Below, piece by piece: positions 15,101-24,989 of a DNA stretch of 64,000 nt. The DNA is from Tipula vernalis (taxonomy: Eukaryota; Arthropoda; Insecta; Diptera; Tipulidae). Position 1 is the first letter of the stretch; the number at the start of each line of letters is the position of its first letter. Location: assembly GCA_958295665.1 (NCBI GenBank), contig OY282560.1, forward strand, positions 20,605,653 to 20,669,652, written 5' to 3'. The translations under genes were made by a program, and so were the position numbers. A model generated the notes under the pieces. That model saw nothing but the letters and a program-made list of their open reading frames with translations, was not told where the DNA came from and did no database searches.

Positions 15101-16911
15101 ATTCTCACAGTAAAATTGATACTTCTACACAATCAATCCGAAAATTTAAACCAAAATCATCAAATTCTATTAATTTGAATACACCGACAAGTACAGAACC
15201 ATCACTGCCGGCTGGATATCGCAATAAGGCAATTTTCCAACGGAAGCCATATGCTCGGCCGAGTTATACAAATGAACCTTCAGAATCTGATAATTCTGAG
15301 GAAACGGTTACGTTAAAGACCGAAGACAAGGAGTCGAACACAGAGAGCGATTTGAATAACGACGATAATTTAGTCGAAACCACAACAATACAGGGTGAAT
15401 TAATAAAAAATAATTTTACACAAACAAATAACAATTCAGAAGGGGTACTTTGGTCAACCCTTTCTGAACAAACCAATTCTACAATCTACAAAATTCTGGG
15501 GTCCAACATAGTTGATTTTAGAAATGAAAGTGATTCATTGGTGCAAGTAAATAGGTCGAATAATAGTCCAGCAACACAAACAACGTCCGAAAAAGTCATA
15601 AATAAACCATTTTCAATTAGAACACAAAATAGTTCCAACAAAGTTCAAAGTACACAAATTTCAGGTTCACAAAATTCTCCAGTCCAAAGTATCAAAATTG
15701 ATTCAGGTAAATTTATTCCATTCCACTTACGGCCAAAAACTACTTTTAATAAACCAAGTATCCAAGCAACAACACCAACAATAAGATTCAGTCATGATGA
15801 GGTCGAAACTACAACCGGAAGCATATCAAACACAGATTATACCAATATACCACATTCAACAACACAACTTGATACATCCACGCCAATAATTTCAACCCTT
15901 GCAGACACAATTTTATACAGTACGCTTATTTCACAGGAATCGACAACTACATTTGCAGGCGAGGATGTTGAAAAAGTCACTACAGAAATTTCAATAAACC
16001 CAATAAAAATGTTGAAACCGACTACAACAACAAGTAAACCGACAACATTGCATCATATATTTGCGGTCGATTATGATTCGGCGGAAGAAGATCGTAACAA
16101 TGGTACGAATTTAGGTAATAGTACGGAGCTAACGGATGATGATAATTCAGGTAACAGCAAAGAAGCTTCGGCCGAAGAAATCAGTCAACGTTTAGAAAAA
16201 TTAGTTGAAATTAATCGTATTGTGGAGATTTATTCAAAACAACAATCTAACGGCCGTAACGATTTGTCGGCGAATTCAAATGAACTGATACTCGAACAAA
16301 TTCCGACTATCGATAAAATTGGTGAAATCAGTCGATGGATATCGGTAAAATTGCAAAACCATAATAACAGTGGTACTAGTTCAAATAAATTCCATGAAAT
16401 CTTACAAAATATCACACAGTTAGCAACCCTCAATTCAACCACCGCCAATGCTACATTCGATTCGAATATGGTTTTTAATGTTGAAACATCGACAATTCCG
16501 CTAGAAGGACTTTTCGATAAAAATAAAAAGAATTTTACTGACAACGAGGTGATCGACTACCAGGTTACAAAACCACCTCTACCATCAACACCATTAGCAT
16601 CACTGGTACTACCACCGCCACCATTACACACAATAATCGATAGTAATCCTCAAAATTCAAAAAGTTTTGCGGGTTCAACAAGTTTTGGTATTGCAGCGGC
16701 TACAATACCCAGCCATAGTTATGTTCAGCAATTACGACCGGAATCGCACGAAGCAAATCCGCTTGTGATCTCAATCGCAAATCTAGATCAAGTTGTATTA
16801 AGTAAAAGCGACAAAATTGACAAGAAAATTTCATTTCCATCTATAATCGGTTCAACTGAATCCTCTAATCAACTAACATTTAGTTCTAATTCAGACAACC
16901 AGACAAACTGA
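114..16911 (+). CDS. Terminal exon of a giant Ser/Thr/Asn-rich repeat (mucin-like) protein, 5' partial
   Basis: One uninterrupted exon of 5,598 codons ends at TGA 16909-16911. Residues 1-258 (counted from codon 115) are Thr/Ser-rich. Residues about 259-2,930 are divergent 54-residue repeats with cores such as DRRGFRISSSTSPNSSEDLE and TSFKSRNST. Residues about 3,320-5,010 are a second repeat type with basic strings (RRKF.SR, FNRTFTRRP) alternating with acidic NSEEN..DEE patches. The tail is non-repetitive: LHHIFAVDYDS (5,312-5,322), RLEKLVEINRIVEIYS (5,359-5,374) and a Pro-rich stretch (about 5,487-5,506). N-x-S/T sequons are very frequent, cysteine is essentially absent, and there is no transmembrane segment. 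The composition suits a secreted, glycosylated, disordered extracellular or cuticle-matrix protein; that role is inferred. I do not recognise the family. Any signal peptide or chitin-binding domain would be in upstream exons. Confidence 0.9.
1345..4600 (+). repeat. 1,578-bp tandem higher-order repeat inside the exon
   Basis: Sequence from about 1471 to 2990 recurs at 3049 to 4568 with a constant offset of 1,578 bp (526 codons). For example, gatcttgaacaatcgac lies at 1471 and 3049, and gttcagtcttcatctgat at 2983 and 4561. The two copies differ at only scattered bases (for example the GLY/GLU change in AQGQNV/AQEQNV). The left edge fades out near 1345, and a third partial start follows 4561. 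The block of about ten monomers was duplicated recently as a unit, because internal monomers differ from each other far more than the two blocks do. Confidence 0.92.
5725..8300 (+). repeat. Second coding duplication, offset 1,980 bp
   Basis: The segment about 5,725-6,320 is repeated at about 7,705-8,300 with an offset of 1,980 bp (660 codons). It encodes a distinctive non-monomer cassette: SRQFEFESRNTQETDGL, ALLNRNARPTNFD, SSLTSIDFNRRT, TVVRRRLRPTKVT and ERSRIRQRVRIL. A third, more diverged version of the cassette lies at about 9,118-9,260 (LLDRNVRPESLDELSSLTAF, then a basic string and a Thr run). Divergence here is higher than in the 1,578-bp duplication, so this event is older. Confidence 0.85.
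10080..15130 (+). repeat. Second coding repeat family (basic/acidic alternating), 75-100 residues
   Basis: More than ten degenerate copies share this order: RRKF.SR or RRxFxPR, STTP or STTQ, SENI or GNIN, APRFKVFNRTFTRRP, PEIN, then ENSEENL.x.DEE.ES. Spacing varies between about 75 and 100 residues because linkers differ in length. Charge alternates regularly along the chain. This family is unrelated in sequence to the 54-residue monomer upstream, so the exon has two independently expanded repeat types. Confidence 0.82.
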
Positions 16912-17209
16912 GAACGTAAACAGCGTTCGAATATTTTTTTTAGAAAATAACCATCTCTTGCATAGCATCATGCCAAAGTGTAATTTTTAAAATACGAGTA
17001 TATAGAAAATCATCGACAGGAACGACAGACAATTTCGATATAAGCAAAAAAAAAAATAAATATCTGTATATATTGACCCCGTGTCTGCGGGTATGCGCAT
17101 TCCGAAATTAAACCGCATAAAATTTACGGCAATCAAGGAATTTGTAAGTTCACATGGGGTCATAAATTATAATAATGTGTAATATACTAACAACAATAAG
17201 TTTAGCGTA

Positions 17210-17215
17210 AATAAA
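17210..17215 (+). terminator. Proximal poly(A) signal AATAAA
   Basis: Canonical hexamer about 300 nt after the stop codon, followed within 20 nt by a long T-run. An earlier AATAAA at 17055-17060 is an alternative. Confidence 0.5.
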
Positions 17216-19785
17216 TTTTATTTTTTTTTTACAATCACATTGAAATTGTAAATTTAATAAAATTGTTGAAATTATAATTTTTTTTTTAATTGTTTGATTG
17301 AGAAGCTGCTCGTGGATGAAAATGACAATGTTTTATTTTTCGTCTAATCTAAACTTCTAACTCTGACTTAGCTGTTCATAATTCTTCTTTTCTTTAAATT
17401 TTATTATTTAAATTTTATATTTTGGCAATTTCTAAAATTTTGAAAACTTGCAAATTTACTGTACTAACTTATTTCTAACTTCTGCATTCTAAATTCTATG
17501 TAGCTGCCTTTCTTTCTAAATTTCCATTCCAATTTTTCTTCAATTTTTTCTTATCGAAGACCAGGTACAACTTCGATGGAATTTTTTAACTGGGTTTCTG
17601 TAAGTATCAAACAAATGAATTTAATCTTTCTATCTATATTAAGAACTTTGAAAAATTTCTCGAATTTTGATAATTGAACCCAAAACAATGAATTTTATGG
17701 TTTGGAAATTTATTTTCATTTCTAATCTCCAACATAATTCATTAACCAAATTTTGTACGAAGTTTACAACGAAGAGAATCCATATAGGAATATAGGTAAG
17801 GAATTCTTACCAACTAATTGAAAATTTAAATTCTTAAATATCAACGAATTTTACATAAACAATGTCTGAACGGTTGTCCGATAAGGGTTTTGATTTCAAA
17901 ATTATGAAAATTGGATTTTCAAAAAAATTGCCTTCGATAAATTTATATACATCTTATGTACAATTCAGAAAGAGTACGTTAAGTAGAATTGAGCTCAATT
18001 TTGAAATTTCTTTGGCAAATTTTAAATTTTTAAAATGTCGAAATTTTAGGAAATTTGAGTTCTTATATTTTTTCTGGTGAGTTACAACGACACAATAATT
18101 GGGAAAAAGTTCGTTTAATCAAATTCAAATAACGAATTTTGGAGGACTTACTGAATTCTAATTGCAAGCCGTTAACTAAGAATATTTTTTTTCGATTATC
18201 CAAATTTTGACTGGAAATTGTTTTCCAATTTGGTTTCACTAATTTTTTACTGTCGTATTTTAAGTATTTTCTGACGTTTACAAATTTCAATTGACGAATT
18301 TTGTATGAAATGCAAATTGTTATGGATAATTAAAAAGTTAGATAAAGTTTGAATTGGAAATTAGAATTCCTAAAATGTTTACTTAGGAATTTTGCAAATA
18401 TAGAGAACGATAATTTCGGGATTATCAAACCACAATTTTCAGACCGAGTCGAAGTTTATCCAGAAAAAACACAAAGTAAAGTGCCGAGAGACTCTTGACA
18501 GTGACGCGGAAGTAATGTTTCTTGTCATCCTTACGCAAAACGTGAAACGTTAAGCGGCATTGGAGAGTTCTTTATTATAGAGTTATGAGAGTAATTACTA
18601 GAAATATAAATTTTTGGAAAATGTTCAAATTTCTGTGAATATTTAATTTCTCATCAACTAACAGTGCAGGCGCCTAGTCAAATAAAAAGGCAAAACCCAA
18701 TGAAAAGTTGCTTTGCAATTAAATCCGACATTTAGTTGCAAAAAAACGTCAATTAATATTTTTAGTTCTTATAACTCTAATGTACAAGTAACATTGAAAA
18801 AACGGGGTTATCCAAATGAAATGGAAGAAAATTTCTCAACAAAAGTGACCTATTCAAAGTTGACCACTTAAAGCGGAGTTTGCCACCTAAATGTCAAATT
18901 TTCCCTCATTTTCGCCCAATTATCTACCTAAATCCAGAATTTCAGCCTAATGTAAATTTTCTTCTTCTTTTCTCAACTGTAATGTATAATACGAATGTTC
19001 ATTTCGGTATAACGTAGCCACTAGTACTGTTTAGGAAATTTAGATTTCAGAGGTTTATGGATTTTCAAGTACTGTTTTCAAATTTAAATAAAGGATTCTA
19101 GTTTCAAGATTACAACAATTTTTTTATCAAGTTGAAATTATGATAAATTTTAACTTACATAAGGCGAATTTTCAGTAAATTATCAACATAATAATTCAGA
19201 AATTCCTTGTTTAAAGATTCCAATAATGAGTGTTAAATTCAACTAAATATTTTAAGTTTAATTAGAAAATTCAATTTATGAGAACTCATTTTTTTACCGA
19301 ATCAAAGAGTTGAATTTTACTGTCGTAATTTTACGCGCTTAAGAAGCATTGGATTTAAATTTCGATATTAACTAAGACCAATTTTCTTACCCAGTCGTAG
19401 AATTGACTATGAACTGTGGATCTCATCAGCTATTTCATCAAGAGAAAAATGGTAAAAGTATGCGCTTGAGGTGTAATCAAAACGAAGAAATCTATAAATA
19501 AAACAAATAACCATAACTAAAAAGTAAAAATGTACAAAGCTCATGAATGCAATACATGATATAGTACAAAAATTAAGGATTTAAATTTAACAAATGAACT
19601 AAATTCCCGCGCAGTTAATTCAGGTTAATTAAACCATATTAAAAGGTCAGGAAGCCATTAAGTATACGATAAGTCACAGTTACACTAAGACTGTTTTAAA
19701 TAAGTTATATAATTTCTAGTAATCGATCGGCGACAAAAAAATCTATGTATAAAGATTAAAAAGATGCATGCCGTAATCGTACTAA

Positions 19786-19795
19786 AATAAATAAA
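19786..19795 (+). terminator. Distal tandem poly(A) signal
   Basis: Two overlapping AATAAA hexamers, then ttgctcaagccactcg and a GT/T-rich element (tgttgttttattta) at the spacing typical of animal cleavage sites. It lies 2.9 kb after the stop codon. Confidence 0.45.
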
Positions 19796-20994
19796 TAATC
19801 TTGCTCAAGCCACTCGTGTTGTTTTATTTATTTCTGACCCTGAATTCAAAACTCATGGAAAATCTCGTATTTCTTGAACGAAATCGACTACACTGATCAC
19901 AGTTTTTAGAAGTAAAGTCTAAAAATCGAAACTTTTATAAAGGAATTTGGAACGAAGAAAAACCAAACTTATCATATACAAAATATGGGAAATCACTTTT
20001 TTTCCAAAGACAAATGTTTAAATGAAAACGTTACAAATCCTTAAATATGATCTCTGACATATTTTCGTAAATGTTCGAATTTCAATATACGAGTATATGA
20101 ACATCGGTTAAGAAAATCGTTTTCATTTTCTTGTAGTAATTGGTTTATTTATACCAAAATTTATAAAATTTTCGTAACAACATCATTCTGGTGAAAATAA
20201 AATAAAAGCTTACGATAAGTCGTGCGGTCACTAAAATTTGACATTTGAAACCAAAATTTGAAATTCAAAAATTGTAAAAAACAAAACAAATTCACAAAAT
20301 ATTAAGAACGTTTGATTTTGTAATTATTTTGTAAACAACTATTGACATCTATGGTACACTAGTAAAACTTAAGATTACTTCGTCAGAGCCAGCTTAGGTG
20401 CATTTTTCAAAATGAAAGTTCGAGAAATATATTTAATGCTGTGTGCCTCAGCAGACTTTTCAAACTAAACTTTTCAAATTTTGAAGCTTTCGCTATTTCC
20501 TCATAGATGCTAGGTGAAAAGGCACTTTACGAGGTTACTTTTCGACGACTTTTCAATTTGTATGACATACAGTTTAAAATACGTAGTAAGTAATGGAAAG
20601 TTGGAGGTTCAAATCACCTCTAAGACTATCGAAAATTAAAAAAAAAAAATGTAGCAACCTAATGATTATACACTCCGCTTCACTTAATTACGACACCTAT
20701 TATATTGATTTCGAATGTCAATAACTTTTAATATTACTTTTTACATGCATTTGAGAGTACATTGTTGCTTTTTGAAATAACTGTAAAACAAATAACAACT
20801 ATAAAACCGTTACCTCCGTTTTGTTCGTTATTCGTAATCTAGTAAAAAAATGTGCAATTACAATACGTCACAAGATTACGACCAGTAGTGTATAGTTGTA
20901 GCTTATGAAAGCTATGGTAAAACACTTTTTTAATTAATCTTGATTTATTATTTTTTGATTTATTATTAAATTTATCAATAAAAATTTTCTAACG

Positions 20995-21445
20995 AAAAAA
21001 AAATTAATTTCAATGGTTCTGACGGGCATCAGTTTCATTTCCGTGAGTCAGAAAATGCAAACCGGTTCCATTCTTGTTTCCATGACATATGTTTTTTGGC
21101 AGATTCCAATCGGTTTGTTTTGCATGATGCATTCAAAGGAGGTTTATTTTGGAGTTTTTTCAATTTAAGATGCGTAGCATTGTTCATCACACGTCGAACC
21201 GTTGATAAGCTTGCTTTGACTCCGATTTTTGCCTTAATTTTTTATGCAGATAAGCGTGAATTCAAAGCTGATCGAATAACCGCCCGTTTATCCGTGGCCG
21301 TTGTAGCCTCCGCAATGCGTCCTTCTCTATTTTTACCATAATTTTTAATATTATTGATAAAGGATCCAAAAACGGTTTTCTCTATCAATTTTTTCCACTA
21401 TTTGACGATTTGAGAATCCTCCTTCCTTCAAAACTCCGATCTTAC
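20995..21445 (-). pseudogene. Tc1-family transposase relic
   Basis: Reading the minus strand from about 21,440 downward gives an N-terminal helix-turn-helix (VLKEGGFSNRQIVEKI), then KIKAKIGVKASLSTVRRVMN, then KPPL..S.K.NRLESAKKHM, and WNRFAFSDS at about 21,045-21,070. The last matches the Tc1 'FSDE' block holding the first catalytic Asp. Stop codons interrupt it at least twice and it breaks off just after that block. It is a dead N-terminal half of a normal transposase of about 340 residues. Its neighbour on the same strand is a Harbinger relic. Confidence 0.7.
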
Positions 21446-21860
21446 CTGCCGGATCTAATGAACACTTAAATCAATCGTCACCTAATAGAAAAAAATCCAT
21501 GAGGTGGGAATGTTTATTTGCGATATAATTGACTATTCCGTAGGACCCTTTGGTCATGTACGGAACCCGGGGGCACAACAAATATTAATAAATTTACCAG
21601 AATTATCGCATACTGCCATTAAATTAATAATGTAATCAAGTTTACGATTTATATATTGACAGTGTAACGCAGTCGGTACAACAATTTTTATGTGACATCC
21701 ATCGATAGCACCTAACGCTTTCGAAAATATTGATGTGCCCGATCGTCGATTAAATTGTTTGCCAATAAGACTATATGAATCTAAACTTGGCAATTTAATT
21801 ATCTTTGGTGCAAGCTTCACAAACATATCAAGAATTTTGTGAACAATTGTTCGCACAGTA
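21446..21860 (-). pseudogene. PIF/Harbinger (DDE_Tnp_4) transposase relic
   Basis: The minus-strand ORF 21,554-21,856 contains ALGAIDGCHIKIVVP, YINRKLDYIINLMAVCD and GKFINI, the first catalytic-Asp block and the following strands of Harbinger-type transposases. After a frameshift the expected PGSVHDQRVLRNS and LLGDD blocks can be read down to about 21,470, followed by an in-frame stop. The C-terminal third and the companion Myb-like protein are absent. The sequence joins directly to the Tc1-like relic, which implies a nested insertion or recombination junction near 21,445. Confidence 0.78.
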
Positions 21861-22065
21861 TCTCAATTTATCAATATATCAATTTAAACTAATACCAGAG
21901 ACCCTGTAGCTCCTGCACTGGTCAGTCAATATAGAAACATATAAACACCGAATTTTATTGAAAATTTGAAATACTTAAAAGTTTTATGTTGGGCGAATTT
22001 ACAGCATATTTTATTAAGCGAATAAGCAGACAGTGTTAAGTGTTTGCGGATATAAGCATTATCAT

Positions 22066-22520
22066 TAGCAAGTATGTGCTTGTAAATATGCTATTAAACT
22101 TATTATTGATAATTTTGAAGAAACTGGATCAGTTCAAGATCAGAGAAGTAGAATTTGTTATCGTAGTGGTCGTTCAAGTAAAAATATGCCAGCTGTTAGA
22201 ACAAGTGTTGCTGAAGAGCCAGGGACATCAATTCGTCGTCCTTCACGTCCTTCAACAACTTTTGTGGAGTCAATTGGAAGATATTGATGTGCAGAATATG
22301 TGGCTTCAACAGGAACATGCCACACACCAATACAATCAATCGATCTTTTGAAAGAGAAGTGAATTGGCCACCAAGATCATGCAACTTAACGCCATTGAAC
22401 TTCTTCTTATACGACTCGGTTTATTTTTTATTAGACGTCATTTATTTAAACGAGACATTGAAAAGTTTAGTTGGCTATAAGGCACAGTTGAATACTTTTA
22501 ACCTAGTGACATCTATTTAA
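22066..22520 (+). pseudogene. Mariner-like (DUF4817/DDE_3-type) transposase relic
   Basis: The plus strand reads IIDNFEETGSVQDQ, a GR-rich linker, then AVRTSVAEEPGTSIRR. This is the insect-type helix-turn-helix region of DDE_3 transposases. After a large internal deletion the end of the catalytic domain resumes with MWLQQE, then WPPRSCNLTPLNFFLYDS, then a VYFLLDVIYLNE helix. In the WPPRS block the usual LTPLDFF is LTPLNFF, so the last catalytic residue is lost. At least one frameshift separates the two parts. It lies just inside the right inverted repeat, in the orientation expected for this element. Confidence 0.72.
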
Positions 22521-22649
22521 ATATTGCCTGAATTACTAGGTCTTACAAAAGTTTAGTTTGAAAAGTCTTCTGAGGCACACACAGCATTAGACATAATTTA
22601 ATTTTAATATTTCTGCAATTAATATTTATTTAAGCAAGTGTAAAGAGTG

Positions 22650-24985
22650 CTGCTAGCGGCACTATATCACTATCTGTTAAAGAACCGTAGGTTTTGCGGC
22701 ATAATAGTAGCGCCATCTAGTCTGCTGTATTTATTTGCTTTTTATTTATTTGGTAACAAGAATTTGAAAATTTCACAAGTGATATCCACTCCATCATAAA
22801 TACTCTATTTTGAGCGCAGAAGCCCATTCATAATAGTGTGTAAATGGAAGATGTAGACAACATAGTTTTATTTAAAAAAAAATGAAATATTTCAGCCAAG
22901 AATACTTGGGAGTAGAAGGGTATGCTCTTTCCATTCGTTCTTGTATGTTAATTAATACTCCGTATTTTAATTAATTGAGGGAATGTTATTCTTACAGTTA
23001 AAATGTAACAAAAAATCACTCCAGCCAAACCTACAGAATAAAACAGGAAAACCTGTACAGATATCAGGAATTTGAAAAATAGCAAGCAGTGTTCCATAAC
23101 AAATTTGGAGAATATTCTAAAGATACTAGATGGTGATGATAATATAGTTCAGATTGCCGTTGACAAAAACAACACTTTTCTTGGTATTTTATATCAGACA
23201 CCTTGGATGAAGTCCTCTTTGCCATATTAATGCCCAAAAATGGTAACAACGAAGAAGATCCTGTTGCGATTTTTATTGTCACGGAAGAAACCAGTGCTAT
23301 TATCAGCTGTATGATTAAAATTTTTAAGGAATATAGACCAAAATGGTGTTCCATCAAAATTAAGCTAACTGACAAGGATTTTGGAGAAAAGCCTGTTCGG
23401 TATACAGAATTTCCTGATGCATCTCATCAACTTATACTTTTTTCGAATAGTGAATCCGAATATGATATTCTGTACCAAAGATTGATTAATCTAAACCATG
23501 AAAAAGTTTCTGACTACCATAACAGAAACCGGCATGGTAAGTTTGTAACCAGTTCGTAAATCTGGTAGCTTTTTTGAAAAATTCATCATATTGCTTAAGC
23601 ATAAAACAACAAATCATAATTAAATTGCACATTCAATGTTAATAAATAAATAGGTCACTAATTTTGAACAATGGTTATATATAAAACATGTCTAAATTTA
23701 GCGTGTCTAGTGTCAATACTGTTTAAATACTGTTATTTCAAAAGATACAAATATGGAATACAAAGTTGATGTTGAATCCTTGTCCTGTTAACAATTCCAA
23801 CTATTTACCATGTTCTTATATATTCGCTGTCAAGTGTAAGGAAAAAAATAATCTCTATGATGAATCATTAGTACAAAAGCGACACTTAAAATCTAGATAC
23901 ATGAGTTAAGTACGATGTCTGAATCTCTCATAGTTAGTGTAAATAAACGAATTTTAACCACATAACCATAATATAAGGTAGCCGTTTCAAGATGTGAAAA
24001 ATTGCTCCTGTAATTTCAATTATAGTTGTGCTGAATTGGACACATTGATAGAGTAATGGAGCTAAAGAAAACAAATTAAAATATATCTAATGTATGATAC
24101 AAAAGACAAAAATCACAGCACAACTTCAAATGATAATTAAGAAGCCGTAGATGAAGAAGCAAATGCTGAAAATAATATGATCACAGAACAAATAGACGAA
24201 AATGAGGAAGTCTAAATAGCACAAGAATAACTAACAGAGGATATAGATACAGGGACATATGGAGAAAATATAACAAAACAACAAAACCACTGATGCAGTA
24301 AAGAAGAAAAATTATAGCAGAGATAAAGAAAAAGGAAAGAGATAATGGGCCGAACGCAATTACAGATTGATGCCAAAGTGTCAGAATCAGTGATATCACG
24401 GAAAAAAAAATCAAAACAACAGGACATTCTAAAAACCGAAACGATGATATGAACTTGTTGGGATCAATAAAAGTGCATATCGTAAGAATAGGAAGAGGGC
24501 GGCCAAGAATGTGAATAGGAATGTTGCTTTTATATTCCTGTTCTCTGATCCATAAACCGCCGGCCCTTGAAGTAAAGATAATGGGTATAGATAGATTCAT
24601 CAGTCAGTAACTTTTGATCAGTCCTACAAACTCAATATGAATAAATATTTGACTTTGGGTTCCAAATGTAGTTCCAAATTTTAAAATTAAATTTTCCTTT
24701 TCCAGAGTACGGAGAAGGTAATGGGTAAATTTAACTAAAAGTAATTGCTCGTAATTTATAATCGCCGTTAAAAGTAAATAATGCCAACTAACCTCAACAC
24801 TATACCAAAATAAACAAATTGCAGAGACATTGCAATAGATCTGTGATGATACTACTCTACGGTACTTTAAACAGTCGTGTTATTTTTCCGAAAACACAGT
24901 GCATACATTTTATGGTAGAGTAGGTGGCGCCACTATTATGCCGCAAAACATACAGTTTTTTAACCGATCACTAGCGGTACTGTAT
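22650..24985. mobile_element. DNA element with about 60-bp imperfect inverted ends around a MULE/ZSWIM-like gene
   Basis: The left end around 22,673-22,720 (gttaaagaaccgtaggtttt, gcggcataatagtagcgcca) is the reverse complement of about 24,921-24,971 with few mismatches. The near-perfect core is gttttgcggcataatagt. The interior is about 2.2 kb and contains a broken gene at 23,085-23,560. I could not define target-site duplications. The segment 24,050-24,600 is Lys-rich in one plus-strand reading and full of stops, and may be a separate nested relic. Confidence 0.6.
23085..23560 (+). pseudogene. MULE-type transposase relic of the ZSWIM3/ZSWIM1-like group
   Basis: The readable parts are NLENILKIL..DDNIVQIAVD and LGILYQTPWM, then after a frameshift EDPVAIFIVTEETSAIISCM, IKIFKEYRPKW and KIKLTDKDFGEKPVRYTEFP. 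This order (FQ..M block, then a P..F..E/ET..M helix, then the DKDF..r block) is characteristic of the RNase-H-like domain shared by SWIM-zinc-finger proteins and MULE transposases. The segment that should hold the first catalytic Asp is deleted between the two pieces, and the SWIM finger is missing. The gene is dead. Assignment rests on motif order seen by eye. Confidence 0.6.
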
Positions 24986-24989
24986 ACAC

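Larger units (their letters stand above)
16912..19860 (+). other. 3' UTR and downstream AT-rich sequence of the giant gene
   Basis: No credible ORF occurs after the TGA. The sequence is AT-rich with many T-runs. Candidate poly(A) signals are AATAAA at 17055-17060 and 17210-17215. A later tandem AATAAATAAA at 19786-19795 is followed by the GT-rich string ctcgtgttgtttta. If the distal cluster is used, the 3' UTR is about 2.9 kb. A short inverted pair, TGACCCC at 17074-17080 and GGGGTCA at 17156-17162, encloses about 75 nt. Nothing else recognisable was seen. Confidence 0.5.
20436..22587 (+). mobile_element. Tc1/mariner-like element with about 40-bp terminal inverted repeats, nested with other relics
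   Basis: The left end (20436-20474) reads atgctgtgtgcctcag.agac and the right end (22547-22587) is its reverse complement with one substitution and a 2-bp indel. Both ends abut TA (20434-20435 and 22588-22589), the target-site signature of Tc1/mariner elements. At 2,152 bp it is longer than usual. The extra length is explained by relics of two other transposases on the minus strand (20,995-21,860). The plus-strand relic at 22,066-22,520 fits this element best by position and orientation. Confidence 0.72.

Noticed and set aside
887..16544. About 35 ORFs of 60-180 codons on both strands inside the giant exon
   Set aside because: They are off-frame or antisense shadows of the repeats. They recur with the 1,578-bp period and have the same shifted-repeat composition.
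20590..20650. T-arm-like string gaggttcaaatcacctc followed by an A-run (tRNA or tRNA-derived SINE)
   Set aside because: No matching acceptor, D-arm or anticodon arm can be folded around it. At most it is a decayed B-box-like motif.
24181..24600. 139-codon minus-strand ORF with many hydrophobic residues
   Set aside because: It is the antisense of a Lys/Glu-rich A-rich plus-strand stretch inside transposon debris. Hydrophobicity follows from T-richness.
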